From JBGSKY01 sp041740995 (GTDB lineage: Bacteria; Planctomycetota; Planctomycetia; Pirellulales; Pirellulaceae), in NCBI GenBank assembly GCA_041740995.1, contig JBGSKY010000237.1, forward strand, positions 1 to 41,083: DNA of 41,083 nucleotides, read 5' to 3'. A program made the position numbers and the translations under genes. The notes under the pieces were generated by a model. It saw only the letters and a program-made list of their open reading frames with translations, did no database searches and was not told the DNA's origin. Below, one piece after another: positions 33,712-41,083 of the stretch (positions within the stretch are counted from its first letter, which is position 1; each line of letters opens with the position of its first letter).

Positions 33712-34512
33712 CTACGCGCTCTGTTTTATTGCTTGAGCAATCGGCAAGCGGATCGTGAAAATTGTTCCTTTGCCAATTCCGCTGGCAACTCGGATGCGAC
33801 CGCCGGCCTGTTCTATGATTTCTCGACATGACGACAATCCCAGCCCCGTGCCGCCTTTGCCGCTCGAATCAGGACCTGTTTTCGTTGAGAAGAATTGCTC
33901 AAAGATCTTTGGCAATACTTCCGGCTTAATACCGCTGCCAGTGTCTCGCACGGAAAGCAACACTTGCGAATCTTCGGCACTGTAGCTCAAAGCAATCGTA
34001 ATTGTGCCGCGTTCGCCGATCGCTTGACGGGCGTTGGTCAGCAGATTGATCAGCACGCGTTGAATTTGAGAGGCACCGATGCTTACTTTTGGAACATCGG
34101 CAAGTTGTTGTTCGACGTAAATCCGATACTTTTGCAACTCGCGTTCCAACAATACCAGAGTGTCGCGAATAATGGATGCAAGGTCCGTTGTTGCTGCCTC
34201 GTTGTCGCCACTGCGAGTGACTGACAGAACGGTCGCACAGATCTTTGCCGCTCGAGTCGCACTGTCATGTATTTTTTGGAGTGCCTTGTCGCGCGTCGCG
34301 GCATCTTTGTGACGCAAACCAAGCTGGGCGTAGTTCAGAATTGTCATCAGTACGTTATTGAACTCGTGCGTCACGGTGCTCGCCAGCTCTCCAGCCATTG
34401 CTAGCTGCTCGGCCGATTTCAATCGATCTCGTAGCTCTTGAACGCTCGGTCCGGCGTCAAGCGAAGCTGGCTTTGTGTCGGTTTTTTTTTTCGCGTCACT
34501 TGCTGCCATCAC
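33712..34512 (-). CDS. Soluble sensor histidine kinase
   Basis: Up to 266 residues; GTG at 34512 is directly followed by ATG at 34509, either may start. No transmembrane part or sensor domain. H-box STVTHEFNNVLMTILNYAQL with His49; N-box LINLLTNARQAIG; G1 VRDTGSGIKPE; F-box FEQFFSTKTG; G2 GGTGLGLSSCREI. It autophosphorylates and passes phosphate to a response regulator not present here. It sits upstream of the GAF-cyclase gene. An A10 tract lies in codons 8-11, so slippage there would abolish the protein. Confidence 0.9.
   Translation of the reverse strand: MMAASDAKKKTDTKPASLDAGPSVQELRDRLKSAEQLAMAGELASTVTHEFNNVLMTILNYAQLGLRHKDAATRDKALQKIHDSATRAAKICATVLSVTRSGDNEAATTDLASIIRDTLVLLERELQKYRIYVEQQLADVPKVSIGASQIQRVLINLLTNARQAIGERGTITIALSYSAEDSQVLLSVRDTGSGIKPEVLPKIFEQFFSTKTGPDSSGKGGTGLGLSSCREIIEQAGGRIRVASGIGKGTIFTIRLPIAQAIKQSA
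34482..34491 (-). repeat. A10 homopolymer near the histidine kinase start
   Basis: Ten T on the plus strand (A10 coding) encode the Lys-Lys-Lys run of MMAASDAKKKTD. The frame is intact here. A single-base slip would truncate the kinase within a few codons. Confidence 0.85.
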
Positions 34513-34716
34513 TATCGCCTTAGATCGCGGTTACCGATTGCTAGATTGGTTCGAAAAAATTTGTTTTGACGAGCCAAAATGCTGAAATCAAAGTAGCCGC
34601 AGCGAGCGAAAAAGACTAACTTCGTCTGCTGTTGCTCTTTGAGTGAGTTGTCTGCGGTATACAAAATCGACACGCCCGACGTCAATTGCGACCTGTTCAT
34701 AAAGTGCAGAAGAAAA

Positions 34717-35001
34717 ATGGCGATTCACAGAATTGATTTGCTCAACGTCGGATACGAATTTCTCCGATCACGTGATGTTCAGCTGCGTTTCGTGTCCGAT
34801 ACACGATTGACGCAAGCACTATGCCGACTGGGAAAGAGGCAGATTCTCTTCATCGACGAATCCTCATCGGTAACCGACCAATTGGACTTATTAGGCAGCA
34901 TCTTGCCTAAGCTTGTTTCATCAACCGATGAACTGCCGCATGTGTTGCAGCAGCTTTGCTCAACTCCACAAATCTTCGTAGCTACAGCTGCATTGCATTA
35001 G
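34717..35001 (+). CDS. Hypothetical small protein upstream of lpxB
   Basis: 94 residues from the ATG at 34717, with AGAAG 4-8 bp upstream; the frame is open 26 codons further but lacks a site. Begins MAIHRIDLLNVGYEFLRSRD, with QILFIDESSSVTDQLDLLGS in the middle. Soluble, mixed alpha/beta, no recognised domain. It lies 74 bp before lpxB on the same strand and may share its transcript. It could also be a fortuitous frame. Confidence 0.45.
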   Translation: MAIHRIDLLNVGYEFLRSRDVQLRFVSDTRLTQALCRLGKRQILFIDESSSVTDQLDLLGSILPKLVSSTDELPHVLQQLCSTPQIFVATAALH

Positions 35002-35075
35002 CCGCAAACGCTGACCCTCGATCGTGCCGGTACGAAAAACAAAATTCAAAAAGCCAATTCGCGTTCAGCGAACCA

Positions 35076-36281
35076 ATGGGAGTCAAGACAGTGACCAATA
35101 ACGTTTTCTTCTCAGTTGGCGAACCGAGCGGCGATCTTCACGCAGCGTCTTTGATTGAGGCGTTGCGAGCAAACGATTCAACTATCGGCGTGCGTGGTTT
35201 GGGCGGCAGTAAAATGGTCGATGCGGGTTTGCAGCAGGACTACGATTTAACTGATTTGGCAGTTGTTGGATTCGTCGAAGTTCTTCCAAAGCTGCGAGAG
35301 TTTTTTCGCGTAAAAGCGATGGCTAAAAAGATATTCTTAAGCGAAAAAATTGACGCCGTTGTGTTGGTTGATTTCCCCGGATTCAATTGGCACATCGCAA
35401 AGCTTGCTCAGCGTTCGGGCATTCCAGTCTTTTATTATCTCCCACCACAATTGTGGGCATGGGGCAAATGGCGAATCGGAAAAATGAAACGTTCGGTCGA
35501 TCATGTGTTGTGTGCGTTACCGATGGAGTACGAATTTTTCCGCCAACATGGCCTGGATTGTGAATTGGTCGGACACCCATTTTTTGAACATGTCCAATCA
35601 CACATTTTGGATAATGCCTGGCTTGAAGCGGAACGCCGTCAGTCGGCATTGCGGCTGGCTGTCTTGCCAGGATCAAGGAGGCGTGAAGTGGAAAATATTT
35701 TCCCGCTGCAATTACTGATTGCCGAGCAGCTCACGAAGCGGTTTCCTAACCTGCAATTTGAAGTGGCCTGCTTGAACGAATCATTTGCGGCAAAGTGTCA
35801 TGAAATTGCTCGCGAGAAAAACATGTCTCACCTGCCAATTAGATTTCACGTTAATAAAACTAGCGAAGTGATCGAGTTGTGCGATTGCGTGCTGACTAAA
35901 AGCGGTTCGGTGTCGCTTGAATTGTTGGCCCGTCAAAAAGCGGCCAATGTAATCTATCATGGGTCTCGCTCAACTTATGAAATCGCGACACGACTGACCG
36001 ACGTCAAGTTCATGACCCTGCCAAACATAATCGCTGACCGTGAAATCATTCCTGAGTTTCTCGCGATTGGAAAATCTACCGCGATCGTATCCAAAGTCAT
36101 CGAATCAATGAGCCGATTGCTGGGCAACGTCGAAGCCCGAACACAGCAGATCGATGCCTTACAATCCGTATACCAACAGTGTGGCGGCGACGGCGCATCG
36201 ACGCGAGCCGCCAATGCAATTTTCGATCGAATGGGTTGGTCGAAACAGACTGTGGAAGTAACGAGACGTGCGGCAGCGTAA
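35076..36281 (+). CDS. lpxB: Lipid-A-disaccharide synthase
   Basis: 401 residues from the ATG at 35076 (MGVKTVTNNVFFSVGEPSGD); a GTG at 35091 is an alternative and the longer frame upstream is not family-like. Condenses UDP-2,3-diacylglucosamine and lipid X to the lipid A disaccharide on the inner membrane. Signatures: SVGEPSGDLHAASLI, GVRGLGGSKMVDAG, DFPGFNWHIAK, YYLPPQLWAWGKWRIGKMK, LPGSRRREVE and LTKSGSVSLELL. It shows that the organism makes lipid A and therefore has an LPS-type outer membrane. No other lpx gene is in the window. Confidence 0.93.
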   Translation: MGVKTVTNNVFFSVGEPSGDLHAASLIEALRANDSTIGVRGLGGSKMVDAGLQQDYDLTDLAVVGFVEVLPKLREFFRVKAMAKKIFLSEKIDAVVLVDFPGFNWHIAKLAQRSGIPVFYYLPPQLWAWGKWRIGKMKRSVDHVLCALPMEYEFFRQHGLDCELVGHPFFEHVQSHILDNAWLEAERRQSALRLAVLPGSRRREVENIFPLQLLIAEQLTKRFPNLQFEVACLNESFAAKCHEIAREKNMSHLPIRFHVNKTSEVIELCDCVLTKSGSVSLELLARQKAANVIYHGSRSTYEIATRLTDVKFMTLPNIIADREIIPEFLAIGKSTAIVSKVIESMSRLLGNVEARTQQIDALQSVYQQCGGDGASTRAANAIFDRMGWSKQTVEVTRRAAA

Positions 36282-36414
36282 ATATCGATCTCGGGATTGC
36301 TAGGCAGTATTCCAACGCCTCGACGCAAGCTATGATGTCAAGTGGTGTTTGCATCACTGAAAGTCAATCAGAGCTATGCGGCTCTTTTAATCGATAGTTT
36401 TTGAAAGCTGGTGA

Positions 36415-37281
36415 ATGTCCAAAGTCAACCTTGCTTTGATACAGATGTCTTGCGGCTTGGATCGCGATGCGAATGTGGCCAAGGCCATGGAACTTGTTTC
36501 ACAAGCAGCGGCGCGCGGCGCTCAAATTGTTTGCTTGCAGGAACTCTTTCCTGGGCGATATCCGTGTCAGTCCGAAGACCATGATCGATTCACCTGGGCA
36601 GAACCAATACCTGGGCCAACTTCTCAAGCGATGTCGCGAGCCGCTGCAAAACTCGGGATCGTAATCACCGGTTCACTATTCGAACGCCGAGCTCCAGGGC
36701 TTTACCACAACACGGCTGTCGTTTTCGATGTTGATGGAGCGATGACGGGTTTTTATCGAAAGATGCATATTCCCGATGACCCGTTGTTTTACGAGAAGTT
36801 TTATTTCACGCCTGGAGATACAGGATTTGTAGTCGCCCAAACAAAGTTCGCAAAACTTGGTGTCGGCGTTTGCTGGGACCAGTGGTATCCCGAAGCGGCA
36901 CGATTGTTTGCACTGAGCGGCGCACAAATTCTGCTCTACCCAACCGCTATCGGTTGGTCACAAGCCGACAAACCGACTTATGGAGCCAGTCAACATTCGG
37001 CTTGGGAAACAATGATGCGGTCACATGCAATCGCTAACGGATTGTTTGTCGGCGCGGCAAATCGTGTTGGTACAGAAGACGACCTGGAATTCTGGGGCGG
37101 TTCATTCCTTTATGACCCTTATGGGAACTTAATGCAACGGGCCAGTCACGACGATGAAGAGATCTTGATTAACGAATGCGACTTGTCACTTTTGGATGCA
37201 GCGCGAACGCACTGGCCTTTTTTGCGAGATCGCCGCATTGACGCCTATCAAGATCTCTGTCGACGTTGGATTGACTCATGA
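36415..37281 (+). CDS. aguB: N-carbamoylputrescine amidase
   Basis: 288 residues of the nitrilase superfamily. Hydrolyses N-carbamoylputrescine to putrescine, CO2 and ammonia. The catalytic triad is Glu43 (CLQELFPGRYPCQ), Lys116 (GFYRKMHIPDDP) and Cys153 (GVGVCWDQWYPEAARL), all with the residues around them typical of this subfamily. Its end overlaps the start of aguA by 4 bp (ATGA), a coupled operon. Together they turn agmatine into putrescine; arginine decarboxylase is not in the window. Confidence 0.93.
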   Translation: MSKVNLALIQMSCGLDRDANVAKAMELVSQAAARGAQIVCLQELFPGRYPCQSEDHDRFTWAEPIPGPTSQAMSRAAAKLGIVITGSLFERRAPGLYHNTAVVFDVDGAMTGFYRKMHIPDDPLFYEKFYFTPGDTGFVVAQTKFAKLGVGVCWDQWYPEAARLFALSGAQILLYPTAIGWSQADKPTYGASQHSAWETMMRSHAIANGLFVGAANRVGTEDDLEFWGGSFLYDPYGNLMQRASHDDEEILINECDLSLLDAARTHWPFLRDRRIDAYQDLCRRWIDS

Positions 37282-38342
37282 GCGAATCCTCCTTGCAAGT
37301 AGTTGGCGCAGATTCAACACAGCGTATTGATCGTTATTGGCCTGCCGAATGGACGCCTCACGCAGCGACTTGGATCGCTTGGCCACACAATGTGGAAACT
37401 TGGCCGGGTCGATTTGAGCCGATCGAACCAACGTTTTATAAAATGATTCAGATTCTATCGGAAGCTGAACCCGTTAACGTACTTGGCGGTCCAAGCGACA
37501 CATTTGATCGAGCAGCCGATGCGCTTTCAAATCTTAACAACGTGACTATTCATCAAGTTGCAACCAATGATGTTTGGATTCGCGATTACGGTCCGACCTT
37601 CGTTCAAGACCTTGTCCAGCGGAAACTTGTAGCCGTTAATTGGAAATACAACGCATGGGGCGGTAAATGGCCACCATGGGACGAAGACGCTCAAAACGCA
37701 ACGCGAATCGCGAATCTTGCCGGTGTCCAGCTCAGCAGTTGTTCGATAACATGCGAGGGCGGTGCATTGGAGACCGACGGCGAAGGAACGCTTTTGACAA
37801 CCAGTAGCTGTCTGTTGTCGGCAAGCCGAAATCCAACTCTTTCACGATCAGAAGTTGAAACCAGTCTTCAAGCCGAGCTCGGCATCGAGAAGGTTCTTTG
37901 GATCGATGGCGGTGGACTAGCCGGTGACGACACCGATAGCCACATCGACCAGCTCGTCCGCTTCACCAAACCAGCGACAGTCTTGGCTGCGGTCTCGTAC
38001 ACCAGCGAAGATGAAAATTCGGCAAAGCTGAATTCACAATTCGCTTGCTTGCAAAAAGTCACCGATGCCAGAGGTCGATCATTGCAAATTGTACCGCTGA
38101 TGACACCGCCACCGCGTTTTATTCGAGGCGCTCGGGTGCCTGAAAGCTATTGCAATTTCTACATTGCAAATGGCATAGTGCTGGTTCCCACGTTTGGCTT
38201 CCGCGAGACAGATGAGGCTGCGTTGAAAACAATCGCAGAACATTTTCCAGATCGTCAAATCATACCGCTTGACGCCTCAGACCTAATCTGGGGACTAGGC
38301 GCGTTTCATTGCTGCACTCAGCAGCAGCCGATCGCACCGTAG
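37278..38342 (+). CDS. aguA: Agmatine deiminase
   Basis: 354 residues of the PAD_porph/agmatine deiminase family. Converts agmatine to N-carbamoylputrescine and ammonia, the substrate of the upstream aguB product. Signatures: WTPHAATWIAWPHNVETWPG, DVWIRDYGPTF (Asp), NWKYNAWGGKWPPWDED, CEGGALETDGEG, DTDSHIDQLVRF (His) and GLGAFHCCTQQQP with the nucleophile at about Cys345. Most relatives have a single Cys (HCITQQ); here a second Cys follows. Start overlaps aguB by 4 bp. Confidence 0.93.
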   Translation: MSESSLQVVGADSTQRIDRYWPAEWTPHAATWIAWPHNVETWPGRFEPIEPTFYKMIQILSEAEPVNVLGGPSDTFDRAADALSNLNNVTIHQVATNDVWIRDYGPTFVQDLVQRKLVAVNWKYNAWGGKWPPWDEDAQNATRIANLAGVQLSSCSITCEGGALETDGEGTLLTTSSCLLSASRNPTLSRSEVETSLQAELGIEKVLWIDGGGLAGDDTDSHIDQLVRFTKPATVLAAVSYTSEDENSAKLNSQFACLQKVTDARGRSLQIVPLMTPPPRFIRGARVPESYCNFYIANGIVLVPTFGFRETDEAALKTIAEHFPDRQIIPLDASDLIWGLGAFHCCTQQQPIAP

Positions 38343-38399
38343 TCCGCTCATAAGCAATAACTGCAGAAATCAACATGGATCACCACTACAAAAAGTCGA

Positions 38400-39515
38400 T
38401 CACACGGTTTCTGGTTTGACCATTTTCCCTTGTGCAATCGACGCATAAATCGCTTCAATAGCCAGCAAGTCGCGCAACCCTTCTTCGCCCGATACTTGAT
38501 TGGGTTGTTCCGTCAGGATCGTCTGAGCAAATGCGTCCATCTCGACAGCGAATTGGTCAGTCTCAATCGCTTCGATTGGTCCTTTTGAGCTTGATCCCTT
38601 ATTACCCTTGTAGCTGAACGCTGGATTCAAGCCGAATTCGCCGTTGCTCGCGAATGCGCGAAATTGATTAACACCATTAAAGTTGTAGGTCGTTACACAA
38701 TTCGCTAAAACCCCCGAGGGGAATTTCATCTCCCAAGTGATGGTCTCATCGACTTCCGCGAACTTTTGCAGGTCTGTTTTCGTTTCGCGCGCCACAATCT
38801 CAATCGGTTCTTCGCCCGTCAAAAAACGACAGGCTTGCAGTGCATAGATCCCGACGTCCATCAAAGCACCGCCACCGGCAAGATCGCGTCGAAGTCGCCA
38901 TTGGGTAGGATCGCCAATCTTGAAACCAAAACCAGCGTTGATGAACTTCAGATCGCCAAACGTTTTTTGCTGAGCCAATTCTCGGCAAGCTTGGTGATGT
39001 GGTTCAAATTGACAGCGATATCCAATCCCGAGATTGCGATTGGCTTTCTGGCAAGCATCGATCATTTCACGACAATCTTTCGATGTATTAGCCATCGGCT
39101 TTTCGCAGAACACATGCTTGCCAGCTTTCGCCGCTCGTTTGACATATTCGGGATGCATTCCGTTTGGCAGGACAATGTAGATCACGTCGACAGTATCGTC
39201 GTTGGCGATCTTATCGAACGAATCGTAGTTATAGATATGGTCTTGCGTGATGCCGTATTTATCGCCCCAGACTTTTTCTTTTTCCGGAGTGTCGGTCACA
39301 ATCGCAGTCAACTTGCAATGTTTGGAATTTAGCAGCCCAGGAGCAATTTGGTTGGTGCTCAAGCCACCCAATCCAACTAGAGCAAAGCCCAACTTTTTGT
39401 CATCGTTCGCCTTTGCAGAACTGGTAAAAAATCCACCAGCGGCGGCTCCAGCGGCCAACGAAGCCGAAACAGTTTTCACGAAAGTACGCCGATCAGACGA
39501 GTTAGAAATGCTCAT
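38400..39515 (-). CDS. Tat-exported Gfo/Idh/MocA oxidoreductase
   Basis: 371 residues. Tat signal with DRRTFVK and a hydrophobic Ala-rich stretch ending AKAND. The NAD(P)-binding fold starts LGFALVGLGGLSTNQIAPGL. The family motif EKPMANTSKDC (Lys) and the catalytic region GGGALMDVGIYALQACRFL (Asp and Tyr) are present. It resembles periplasmic glucose-fructose oxidoreductase (tightly bound NADP) more than cytosolic dehydrogenases. AGAGGAAA precedes the ATG. Monocistronic, with its own promoter candidate upstream. Confidence 0.9.
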   Translation of the reverse strand: MSISNSSDRRTFVKTVSASLAAGAAAGGFFTSSAKANDDKKLGFALVGLGGLSTNQIAPGLLNSKHCKLTAIVTDTPEKEKVWGDKYGITQDHIYNYDSFDKIANDDTVDVIYIVLPNGMHPEYVKRAAKAGKHVFCEKPMANTSKDCREMIDACQKANRNLGIGYRCQFEPHHQACRELAQQKTFGDLKFINAGFGFKIGDPTQWRLRRDLAGGGALMDVGIYALQACRFLTGEEPIEIVARETKTDLQKFAEVDETITWEMKFPSGVLANCVTTYNFNGVNQFRAFASNGEFGLNPAFSYKGNKGSSSKGPIEAIETDQFAVEMDAFAQTILTEQPNQVSGEEGLRDLLAIEAIYASIAQGKMVKPETV

Positions 39516-39551
39516 AGACTTTCCTCTTTACCAAAGTTGAAATCGATTCTG

Positions 39552-39590
39552 TGCAAAGATTATATCACATCAACACTTGCACAACATGAC
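39552..39590 (-). promoter_or_regulatory. Promoter candidate for the 38400-39515 oxidoreductase, with inverted repeat
   Basis: On the minus strand a perfect TATAAT lies at 39564-39559, about 45 bp before the start codon. No good -35 box is at the right distance. GTGCAA and TTGCAC flank the TATAAT as an inverted repeat (about 39581-39552), which would suit an operator that blocks RNA polymerase. Pattern only; no regulator is known. Confidence 0.4.
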
Positions 39591-39682
39591 GCGCACTTCT
39601 ATCGGTAGCGTTGAAACGGAATTCCGACCGACGCCAATTTAACGAATTTACTTGCTTGGTAACTCAATTACGCCGCTCCAGT

Positions 39683-39706
39683 CCGACGGAGGCACCCGTC
39701 GGTTTT
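39683..39706 (+). terminator. Orphan intrinsic-terminator-like hairpin
   Basis: A perfect 7-bp GC-rich stem (CCGACGG / CCGTCGG) with loop AGGCAC and a short T4 tail. It points along the plus strand, where no annotated gene ends. It may belong to a small unannotated transcript from 39540-39680 or be a chance hairpin. Confidence 0.4.
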
Positions 39707-40118
39707 GCAAGATTATCGCCGTCATCAAATCTTTGACACTGTCAGTTGCAGGTACCTTATGCAACGGACCGTACGCCACACGCTTCCAGTCGCTCAATCA
39801 ATGGCATGTACTGTTAGACAAGTGATGGCAGTAATTGGCGATGCGCGGTTTAGCACGATTCCGGCTGGCGTAAATCAGCTAACGGCGGCACACAGGTGAA
39901 CACTTTCGCCTAACATTGAAGGCAGGTTGCTTGATGCTACGCTGGAGCATCGCTATTGAAACGCCTCCCACATGGCACGCTGCAAAGTGATGAAGCACTT
40001 CCATCGCTTTGCATTACGACGGCTTGGCGTACTGATTTACATGAAACATCCAAAATGTTCGAGTTTTTATCGCAAATGCATTTGGATATCGCGAGAGAAT
40101 GAAGTTAGCGACAAGTTT

Positions 40119-41083
40119 TCATTGCTGTTTGCGATGACTATTTTTCGTATCCTCGACGCTTAGGACAGGCAGGAGTTCGGCGGCGAGGAAGAAAGAACCG
40201 GTTGCGCAGATCAATCCGCGTTCGCTTGCCAATCTTCGGGCCTGGCGCAGCGCGTCAATTGGAGAGGCACAATGATGTGTGCGAGCTAGATGGATCGGCA
40301 TGTTTCGCTCGATTGCCGCGGCGACAAGTTCTCGTTCTTTCTGACTGGCAACGGTTCGTAGCGTTTGGCAATCGACAGCTCTCGGATTGGTGTGATATTG
40401 AGTAAGAATTAGGTCATCGCAGGCGGTCAAAAGAAGCTCGATTAGTTTATCGTACTCCTTGTCGCTGCTGGCTGCATAAACGATCACTCTGGGGATACGA
40501 ACGCGATCAGTCCGTCGGGGCCAGTTGTAGTCAAGCGTTTCGATCAACGCCGAGATCGATGCGACGTTGTGTGCAGAATCTAGGACCATTGGATAACTGC
40601 CAGCGATGAATTGCGCGCGAGCCATTACCTGAGTCGTTGCCAACGCAGTCTCGATCGCTTCATTAGTGACAACGATTCGAGTTCGTTCGGCGAACATATC
40701 CAACGCTGCAATCGCGGTCGCCGCGTTGTTCGCTTGATGGGCACCCGTCATTCGCAATTTCAGCCCTTCGCGATTTGGCGATTTTAGCCATCGATCGGTA
40801 TCAGCTCTATAGTTCATCGATGTTGGACGGGGAGCTAGCATCGGCAGCGGTTCAACGGAAAATTGGTCGTGTGCTGTATCGGCTGACTGGCCCCTATCCG
40901 CGAAAAAATCGCGACCCAATTGTCGAATTTCGCTTCCGCACTCGCTCGCTTTTCGATGGATCACAACCTGAGCCTCAGGGTCAAGGACGCCGCTAATAAC
41001 TGGTGTCTGCGGCTTGATTATGCCCGCTTTTTCAGTCGCGATCGCTGTGATGGTATTACCAAGCTGCTGTTGATGGTCGAAGC
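40119..41083 (-). CDS. folC: Folylpolyglutamate synthase/dihydrofolate synthase, C-terminal part
   Basis: The frame stays open to the right edge of the window, so the 5' part is outside. The visible start FDHQQQLGNTITAIATEKAG and IIKPQTPVISGV is the Mur-ligase-type central region of FolC. Then come MTGAHQANNAATAIAAL, VLDSAHNVASISALIETLDY (C-terminal ligase domain) and the end near GLICATGSFFLAAEL. The enzyme adds glutamate to dihydropteroate and folates. The ATP-binding P-loop is outside the window. Confidence 0.92.
   Translation of the reverse strand, partial: FDHQQQLGNTITAIATEKAGIIKPQTPVISGVLDPEAQVVIHRKASECGSEIRQLGRDFFADRGQSADTAHDQFSVEPLPMLAPRPTSMNYRADTDRWLKSPNREGLKLRMTGAHQANNAATAIAALDMFAERTRIVVTNEAIETALATTQVMARAQFIAGSYPMVLDSAHNVASISALIETLDYNWPRRTDRVRIPRVIVYAASSDKEYDKLIELLLTACDDLILTQYHTNPRAVDCQTLRTVASQKERELVAAAIERNMPIHLARTHHCASPIDALRQARRLASERGLICATGSFFLAAELLPVLSVEDTKNSHRKQQ

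Larger units (their letters stand above)
39516..40118. other. 603-bp spacer with one terminator-like hairpin
   Basis: Between the oxidoreductase start and the folC end no credible gene is seen; short open frames at 39705-39899 and 39972-40163 on the plus strand have no site, codon bias or recognisable protein. At 39683-39706 the plus strand has CCGACGG, a 6-nt loop, CCGTCGG and TTTT, an intrinsic-terminator shape, but no plus-strand gene precedes it. Confidence 0.6.

Noticed and set aside
39705..40163. Two short plus-strand frames in the spacer before folC
   Set aside because: No ribosome-binding site, no recognisable domain, atypical composition for a protein.

Overview
The window looks like a planctomycete chromosome, most like the Pirellulales (Rhodopirellula/Blastopirellula-type). 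The pointers are a DUF1552/DUF1592-type surface protein pair with cytochrome c-like CxxCH motifs, several Tat-exported sugar-metabolism proteins (Gfo/Idh/MocA oxidoreductases and a xylose isomerase-like TIM barrel), PolX, lpxB (an LPS-bearing outer membrane), frequent TTG/GTG starts and moderate GC. This placement rests on gene content, not on a marker-gene search.

Region 1 (1-8760, all coded on the minus strand) is a polymorphic-toxin cassette bank. Pieces of one alanine-rich toxin core recur next to different C-terminal toxin tips and immunity genes. Read in the direction of transcription (8760 to 1) it holds: a core scrap with an in-frame stop; a membrane protein; a Hint plus Tox-REase-5 tip with its Imm52-like partner; two related orphan immunity genes flanking a frameshifted Imm43-like gene (broken at an A10 run); a large core-plus-toxin ORF with its candidate immunity protein; a CdiA-CT-like nuclease tip with a small immunity gene; and another core fragment that runs off the window. 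No toxin ORF here has a convincing start and N-terminus, so most look like displaced or silent tips. Near-identical 130-bp and 98-bp repeats of the core could support recombination between them.

Region 2 (8772-22279, mostly minus) is housekeeping. It has a sugar-nucleotide pair (GDP-mannose and UDP-sugar pyrophosphorylases), a large exported propeller protein ending in a CBM9-like domain, a decayed Gfo/Idh/MocA pseudogene, ettA, the overlapping aspS-guaA pair, two copies of an 85-bp interspersed repeat, and pgk.

Region 3 (22399-41083) holds panC, a Tat-exported sugar isomerase-like protein, the DUF1552/DUF1592 pair, polX, an ABC exporter pair, a soluble histidine kinase upstream of a GAF-adenylate cyclase, lpxB, an overlapping aguB-aguA putrescine operon, a Tat-exported oxidoreductase, and the 3' part of folC. 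No tRNA, rRNA, CRISPR array or intact insertion sequence was seen.
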